A DNA stretch of 64,000 bases from Ottowia flava (GTDB lineage Bacteria; Pseudomonadota; Gammaproteobacteria; Burkholderiales; Burkholderiaceae_C). This document shows positions 60,542 through 64,000 of this stretch, one piece after another. The stretch covers positions 1 to 64,000 of the forward strand of contig NZ_JBHUEJ010000016.1 in NCBI RefSeq assembly GCF_042680565.1, in the 5' to 3' direction. Every line of letters starts with the position of its first letter. Positions within the stretch are counted from its first letter, which is position 1. Position numbers and translations under genes: made by a program. A model generated the notes under the pieces. That model worked only from the letters and a program-made list of their open reading frames with translations, made no database searches and was not told where the DNA came from.

Positions 60542-61075
60542 TTATTTCTTCTTGGTTTCCTTGATGACGACGCGTTCGTCGGCATACCGGATGCCCTTGC
60601 CCTTGTAGGGCTCGGGCGGACGCACTTCGCGCACCTTGGCGGCCACCTGGCCCACGCTCTGGCGGTCAGCGCCCTTGATGATGATTTCAGTCGGCGACGG
60701 GGTCGCAACGCTGATGCCGGCAGGCATCTCGAAGTTCACCGGGTGCGAAAAACCAATGGCCAGGTTCAGCTTGTTGCCCTGGGCCTGGGCACGGAAGCCC
60801 ACGCCGACGAGGGTCAGCTTCTTCTCGAAGCCTTTGCTGACGCCGACCACCATGTTGTTCACCATTTGGCGCATGGTGCCGCTCATGGCGTTGGCTTCGC
60901 GGGACTCGTCGACCGGCACGAACGACAGCTTGCCGTTGTCCGAGGTTATCTTGACCAGCGGGTTGGGGGTCAGCTTCAGCTCACCACCCGTGCCTTTGAC
61001 CGTGATCAGATTGTCTTTTAGCTGGACATCGACGCCAGTCGGCACCGACACGCCCATTTTTGCGATACGTGACAT
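60542..61075 (-). CDS. rplF: 50S ribosomal protein L6
   Basis: 177 residues. The start is SRIAKMGVSVPTGVDVQLKD, and the end PPEPYKGKGIRYADERVVIKETKKK is the L6 signature. It lies near the factor-binding site. Confidence 0.97.
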   Translation of the reverse strand: MSRIAKMGVSVPTGVDVQLKDNLITVKGTGGELKLTPNPLVKITSDNGKLSFVPVDESREANAMSGTMRQMVNNMVVGVSKGFEKKLTLVGVGFRAQAQGNKLNLAIGFSHPVNFEMPAGISVATPSPTEIIIKGADRQSVGQVAAKVREVRPPEPYKGKGIRYADERVVIKETKKK

Positions 61076-61087
61076 CTGTGCTTCTCC

Positions 61088-61483
61088 TTAGGCCACGTAG
61101 CACAGCACTTCGCCACCGACACCGGTAGCGCGGGCCTTGCGGTCGGTCATCACGCCTTTCGGGGTAGTGACGATGGCCACGCCCAGGCCGTTCATGACCT
61201 GGGGAATCGAAGTGCTGCCTTTGTAGACACGCAGGCCAGGGCGGCTGACGCGTTCGATACGCTCGATGACCGGACGGCCAGCGTAGTACTTCAGCGCGAT
61301 TTGGAGTTCGGACTTGCCGCCGTCGGACTTGACTTCAAAGCCGTCGATGTACCCTTCGTCCTTCAGGACCTGGGCAATCGCCACCTTGACTTTGGAGGAC
61401 GGCACCGACACCGTCTGCTTGGCCACCATCTGCGCGTTGCGGATGCGGGTCAACAGGTCGGCAATGGGATCACTCATGCTCAT
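61088..61483 (-). CDS. rpsH: 30S ribosomal protein S8
   Basis: 131 residues. SDPIADLLTRIRNAQMV and KGVMTDRKARATGVGGEVLCYVA identify S8, the regulator of the spc operon in E. coli. I do not see an S8 target site by eye. Confidence 0.97.
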   Translation of the reverse strand: MSMSDPIADLLTRIRNAQMVAKQTVSVPSSKVKVAIAQVLKDEGYIDGFEVKSDGGKSELQIALKYYAGRPVIERIERVSRPGLRVYKGSTSIPQVMNGLGVAIVTTPKGVMTDRKARATGVGGEVLCYVA

Positions 61484-61501
61484 GTTGTTCTCTCCTGCCG
61501 A

Positions 61502-61807
61502 TTACCAGCTGGCTTTGGTCACGCCCGGAATCTGGCCTTCGAAGGCGAGTTCACGGATCTTGGCGCGGCCGAGACCAAATTGGCGGAAGGTGCCACGCGG
61601 GCGACCGGTCATTTCGCAACGGTTGCGCTGACGGGTCGGGTTGGCGTTGCGGGGGAGCTTTTGCAATCCCAGACGAGCCTGCGCGCGCTCTTCGTCGCTG
61701 CGCTTGACATCATTGGCGATGGCCTTCAGCTCGGCGTGCTTTTGGGCGTACTTGGCGACGAGTTTCTCGCGCTTGAGTTCGCGTTCGATCAAAGCTACTT
61801 TTGCCAC
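61502..61807 (-). CDS. rpsN: 30S ribosomal protein S14
   Basis: 101 residues, so this is the zinc-free long form. RNANPTRQRNRCEMTGRPRGTFR and KIRELAFEGQIPGVTKASW are the S14 signature blocks. Confidence 0.97.
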   Translation of the reverse strand: MAKVALIERELKREKLVAKYAQKHAELKAIANDVKRSDEERAQARLGLQKLPRNANPTRQRNRCEMTGRPRGTFRQFGLGRAKIRELAFEGQIPGVTKASW

Positions 61808-61816
61808 GTCGTTACC

Positions 61817-62356
61817 TTAGTTCTTGAACGGGAAACGGAAGGCCGACAGCAGCGCTTTGGCTTCGTCGTCGGTCTTGGCCGTCGTGGTGATGCTGATATT
61901 CAGGCCGCGCAGCGCATCCACCTTGTCGTACTCGATCTCAGGGAAGATGATCTGCTCTTTGACGCCCACGTTGTAGTTGCCGCGACCGTCGAACGAACGA
62001 CCCGAAATACCGCGGAAGTCACGCACACGGGGCAGCGCCACGGTGACGAAACGGTCCAGGAATTCGTACATGCGAACGCCACGCAGCGTCACCATCGTGC
62101 CGATGGGCTGCTCTTCGCGGATCTTGAAACCGGCGATGGCTTTCTTGGCCTTGGTAACCACGGGCTTCTGGCCGGCGATCTTGGTCAGGTCGGCGACGGC
62201 GTTGTCCATCACCTTCTTGTCCGCCACAGCCTCGCTCACACCCATGTTGAGCGTGATCTTGGTGATGCGCGGCACCTCCATGGGCGACTTGTAGCCGAAC
62301 TTCTTGATCAGTTCGGGCGCCACTTTTTCACGGTAGAGTTTTTGCAGTCGTGCCAT
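61817..62356 (-). CDS. rplE: 50S ribosomal protein L5
   Basis: 179 residues. MARLQKLYREKVAPELIKKFG, VTKAKKAIAGFKIREEQPIG and RDFRGISGRSFDGRGNYNVGVKEQ identify L5, which contacts 5S rRNA and the P-site tRNA. Confidence 0.97.
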   Translation of the reverse strand: MARLQKLYREKVAPELIKKFGYKSPMEVPRITKITLNMGVSEAVADKKVMDNAVADLTKIAGQKPVVTKAKKAIAGFKIREEQPIGTMVTLRGVRMYEFLDRFVTVALPRVRDFRGISGRSFDGRGNYNVGVKEQIIFPEIEYDKVDALRGLNISITTTAKTDDEAKALLSAFRFPFKN

Positions 62357-62366
62357 TTTTTTAACC

Positions 62367-62687
62367 TCACGCCGCCTTGATTTCGTCGCCGCTGGACTTG
62401 AACACGCGCACGCGGGTTCCGTCTTGCAGGGTCTTGACGCCGACGCGGTCAGCTTTGCCAGTGGCCTTGTTGTAGATGGCCACGTTGGACTGATGGATCG
62501 GCATGGCTTTTTCGATGATGCCGCCGGTCACGCCCTTCATGGGGTTCGGCTTGGCATGCTTCTTGACCATGTTGACGCCGTCCACCAGGACGCGCTCTTC
62601 GCACACGCGCATCGACACGGTGCCACGCTTGCCCTTGTCGCGACCGGTCAACACGATGACCTCGTCGCCCTTGCGAATCTTGTTCAT
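62367..62687 (-). CDS. rplX: 50S ribosomal protein L24
   Basis: 106 residues. It opens MNKIRKGDEVIVLTGRDKGKRG, the KOW motif. GVNMVKKHAKPNP and GIIEKAMPIHQSNVAIYN complete the L24 signature. It is an assembly initiator. Confidence 0.97.
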   Translation of the reverse strand: MNKIRKGDEVIVLTGRDKGKRGTVSMRVCEERVLVDGVNMVKKHAKPNPMKGVTGGIIEKAMPIHQSNVAIYNKATGKADRVGVKTLQDGTRVRVFKSSGDEIKAA

Positions 62688-62699
62688 GACGCGCTTTCC

Positions 62700-63068
62700 T
62701 TACAGGACTTCAGGGGCCAGCGACACGATCTTCATGAACCGCTCGGAGCGCAGTTCGCGCGTCACCGGGCCAAAGATGCGGGTGCCGATCGGCTCCAACT
62801 TGCTGTTGAGAAGAACGGCGGCGTTGCCGTCGAACTTGATGAGCGAGCCATCGCCACGGCGGATGCCTTTGGCGGTACGGACCACCACGGCGCTGTAAAT
62901 CTCGCCTTTCTTGACGCGACCGCGCGGAGCGGCTTCTTTCACGCTCACCTTGATGATGTCGCCAACGCTCGCATAGCGGCGCTTGGAGCCACCCAGCACC
63001 TTGATGCACTGGACGGACTTGGCGCCGGTGTTATCGGCCACCTCGAGTCGAGATTCAGTCTGGATCAT
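62700..63068 (-). CDS. rplN: 50S ribosomal protein L14
   Basis: 122 residues from ATG 63068 (MIQTESRLEVADNTGAKSV). GGSKRRYASVGDIIKVSVKEA and RELRSERFMKIVSLAPEVL identify L14. It is the first gene of this ribosomal block. Upstream stands glpD instead of rpsQ and rpmC. Confidence 0.97.
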   Translation of the reverse strand: MIQTESRLEVADNTGAKSVQCIKVLGGSKRRYASVGDIIKVSVKEAAPRGRVKKGEIYSAVVVRTAKGIRRGDGSLIKFDGNAAVLLNSKLEPIGTRIFGPVTRELRSERFMKIVSLAPEVL

Positions 63069-63239
63069 TTCAAATGTTTCCCAACTTGCACCCAACAAAA
63101 CGGCCGCTTGAAAAAACGGCGCAGCGCCTTGCTGGATCAGTCTTGGGCCCGCCGCCGAAAAAGCTTGTGCACCGACTGCTGTCAGCGCGCTCCCGGCGAT
63201 TGGGGCAGATTTTTCCACCCAGATTGGGTGAAGCCCGCC

Positions 63240-63268
63240 ATTGTGGCAGCTTGAAATGGCGATGTCAA
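63240..63268 (-). promoter_or_regulatory. Probable promoter of the spc/alpha ribosomal block
   Basis: On the minus strand, TTGACA (63263-63268) and CACAAT (63240-63245) are 17 bases apart. The -35 is perfect, and the -10 has four of six consensus bases. The -35 overlaps the glpD stop codon. The leader to rplN is about 165 bases and contains a weak GGCG/CGCC hairpin followed by T-runs, which could attenuate. Confidence 0.6.
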
Positions 63269-64000
63269 GCGCTGCCGTCGATTGATTGTGCACCCGGCGC
63301 CGCGTAGGCGGCCGCCAGCGCCTGGAAGGCGGCCAGTTGCATGCCTTCGTCCGGCCCCGCCATGCCCAATTCTTCCCGCAGCAACGCGGCAACGGCCGGT
63401 GCGGCGGCCGCGGCCTGGGCCGCGTCCAAAAACAACTGGCGTGAGCGGCGCGCCAGCACGTCTTCCACCGTGCGCGCGTATTCGTGCCGCACGGCAAAAC
63501 GCACCATGGCTTCGCTCAGGCCGGGCGCCAGCCAGCGCTCGGCGCCCGGCAGGGCGTTGACCTGCTCGGCCTCACTGCCGTACAGGTGCAGCCCAGGCGC
63601 CTGGCTGAGCGACACGCGCTGCGCGCCCGCGGGGCCACCGGCGCCAACCAGGTGCAGCCCCGCCGTGGCGCACGGCCCACGCGGCAGCAGTACGCCGGCC
63701 TGCGTACAACGCGCCAGCACGTCGGCCGCCATGGCGCGGTAGGTGGTCCATTTGCCGCCGGTCACGCTGACCATGCCCGAGCGCGCGACGACCACCGTGT
63801 GTTCGCGACTGATCCCCGCCGTGCCGCCCTCTTCTCCCCCTGGCTTGACCAGCGGGCGCAGGCCGGCCCAGCAGCTCTTGATGTCGGCGCGAGTGGGTGC
63901 TCGCTTTAAATAGTTGCCGGCTTCGCGCAGGATGAAGTCCAGCTCCGGCTCGGTCGCGCCGGGCTCCAGCGGCAGGTCGCTGCGCGGGGTGTCGGTCGTG
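63265..64000 (-). CDS. glpD: Glycerol-3-phosphate dehydrogenase, C-terminal part (runs off the window)
   Basis: The minus-strand frame is open to the window edge. From the edge it reads TDTPRSDLPLEPG, then AGNYLKRAPTRADIKSCWAGL, RPLVKPGGEEGG, SREHTVVVARSGMVSVTGG and KWTTYRAMAADVL. This is the C-terminal cap of FAD-dependent GlpD. The last 110 residues are the helical domain. The enzyme oxidises glycerol-3-phosphate at the inner membrane and feeds quinones. The N-terminal FAD domain lies beyond 64000. Confidence 0.88.
   Translation of the reverse strand, partial: TTDTPRSDLPLEPGATEPELDFILREAGNYLKRAPTRADIKSCWAGLRPLVKPGGEEGGTAGISREHTVVVARSGMVSVTGGKWTTYRAMAADVLARCTQAGVLLPRGPCATAGLHLVGAGGPAGAQRVSLSQAPGLHLYGSEAEQVNALPGAERWLAPGLSEAMVRFAVRHEYARTVEDVLARRSRQLFLDAAQAAAAAPAVAALLREELGMAGPDEGMQLAAFQALAAAYAAPGAQSIDGSA

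Overview
The window is GC-rich chromosomal DNA from a Burkholderiales betaproteobacterium, most likely a member of the Comamonadaceae. This rests on the gltI-gltJ-gltK-gltL order, hemE followed by priA, a double-length UvrA, a Pat-type acetyltransferase, a leucine-degradation (liu) gene set, and a characteristic dispersed short repeat. It is not a phage, plasmid or genomic island. Nearly all of it is housekeeping and catabolic DNA.

Layout. 0-2.4 kb: the 3' tip of an IS481-type transposase abutting a broken DUF1566 gene, an intact DUF1566 gene, and a frameshifted LuxR-type regulator. 2.4-5.6 kb: a glutamate/aspartate ABC importer (gltIJKL, minus strand). 5.7-9.5 kb: an ABC exporter, a YciA-like thioesterase, a HAD phosphatase and a RidA-family lipoprotein. 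9.6-15.5 kb: a 1959-residue UvrA with four ABC modules. 15.6-20 kb: an MHS-type MFS transporter and several small enzymes. 20.2-33 kb: leucine/isovalerate catabolism on the minus strand (HMG-CoA lyase, 3-methylcrotonyl-CoA carboxylase alpha and beta subunits, methylglutaconyl-CoA hydratase, acyl-CoA synthetase). Unrelated genes are interspersed, and a divergent AraC-type regulator stands at the right end. Inside this stretch is a plus-strand pair encoding a phosphoesterase and a Ser/Thr kinase fused to a universal-stress domain. 34-45 kb: amidase, acyl-CoA dehydrogenase, hotdog thioesterase, Pat-like acetyltransferase, phosphoesterase, CoA-binding protein, metY, CsbD and DUF1328. 45-54 kb: hemE, priA, an AEC transporter, a chalcone-isomerase-like protein and a Rep helicase. 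54-63 kb: initiator tRNA and the spc/alpha ribosomal block (rplN to rplQ with secY and rpoA, minus strand). 63.3-64 kb: the 3' end of glpD.

The most interesting non-genic signal is two dispersed repeat families. The first is about 55-65 bp with a core resembling TAGCTGCYTGCGCAGATGG. I count 15 copies, in both orientations. Most are intergenic, but five lie in frame inside coding sequences (HAD phosphatase, UvrA three times, HemE). One supplies the N-terminus of a DUF1289 protein and one the C-terminus of an acyl-CoA synthetase. Different host proteins therefore carry related insert peptides. The second family has two copies of about 140-180 bp. Each contains a hairpin with an identical CGCAGGT loop, identical base and identical single-base bulge, but with six stem base pairs replaced in a compensatory way. 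Both copies start at or just after the stop codon of a gene for acyl-CoA metabolism.

Starts were chosen from ribosome-binding sites, overlaps and family lengths. Where these conflict, the entry says so. Functions come from motif recognition by eye, without database searches.
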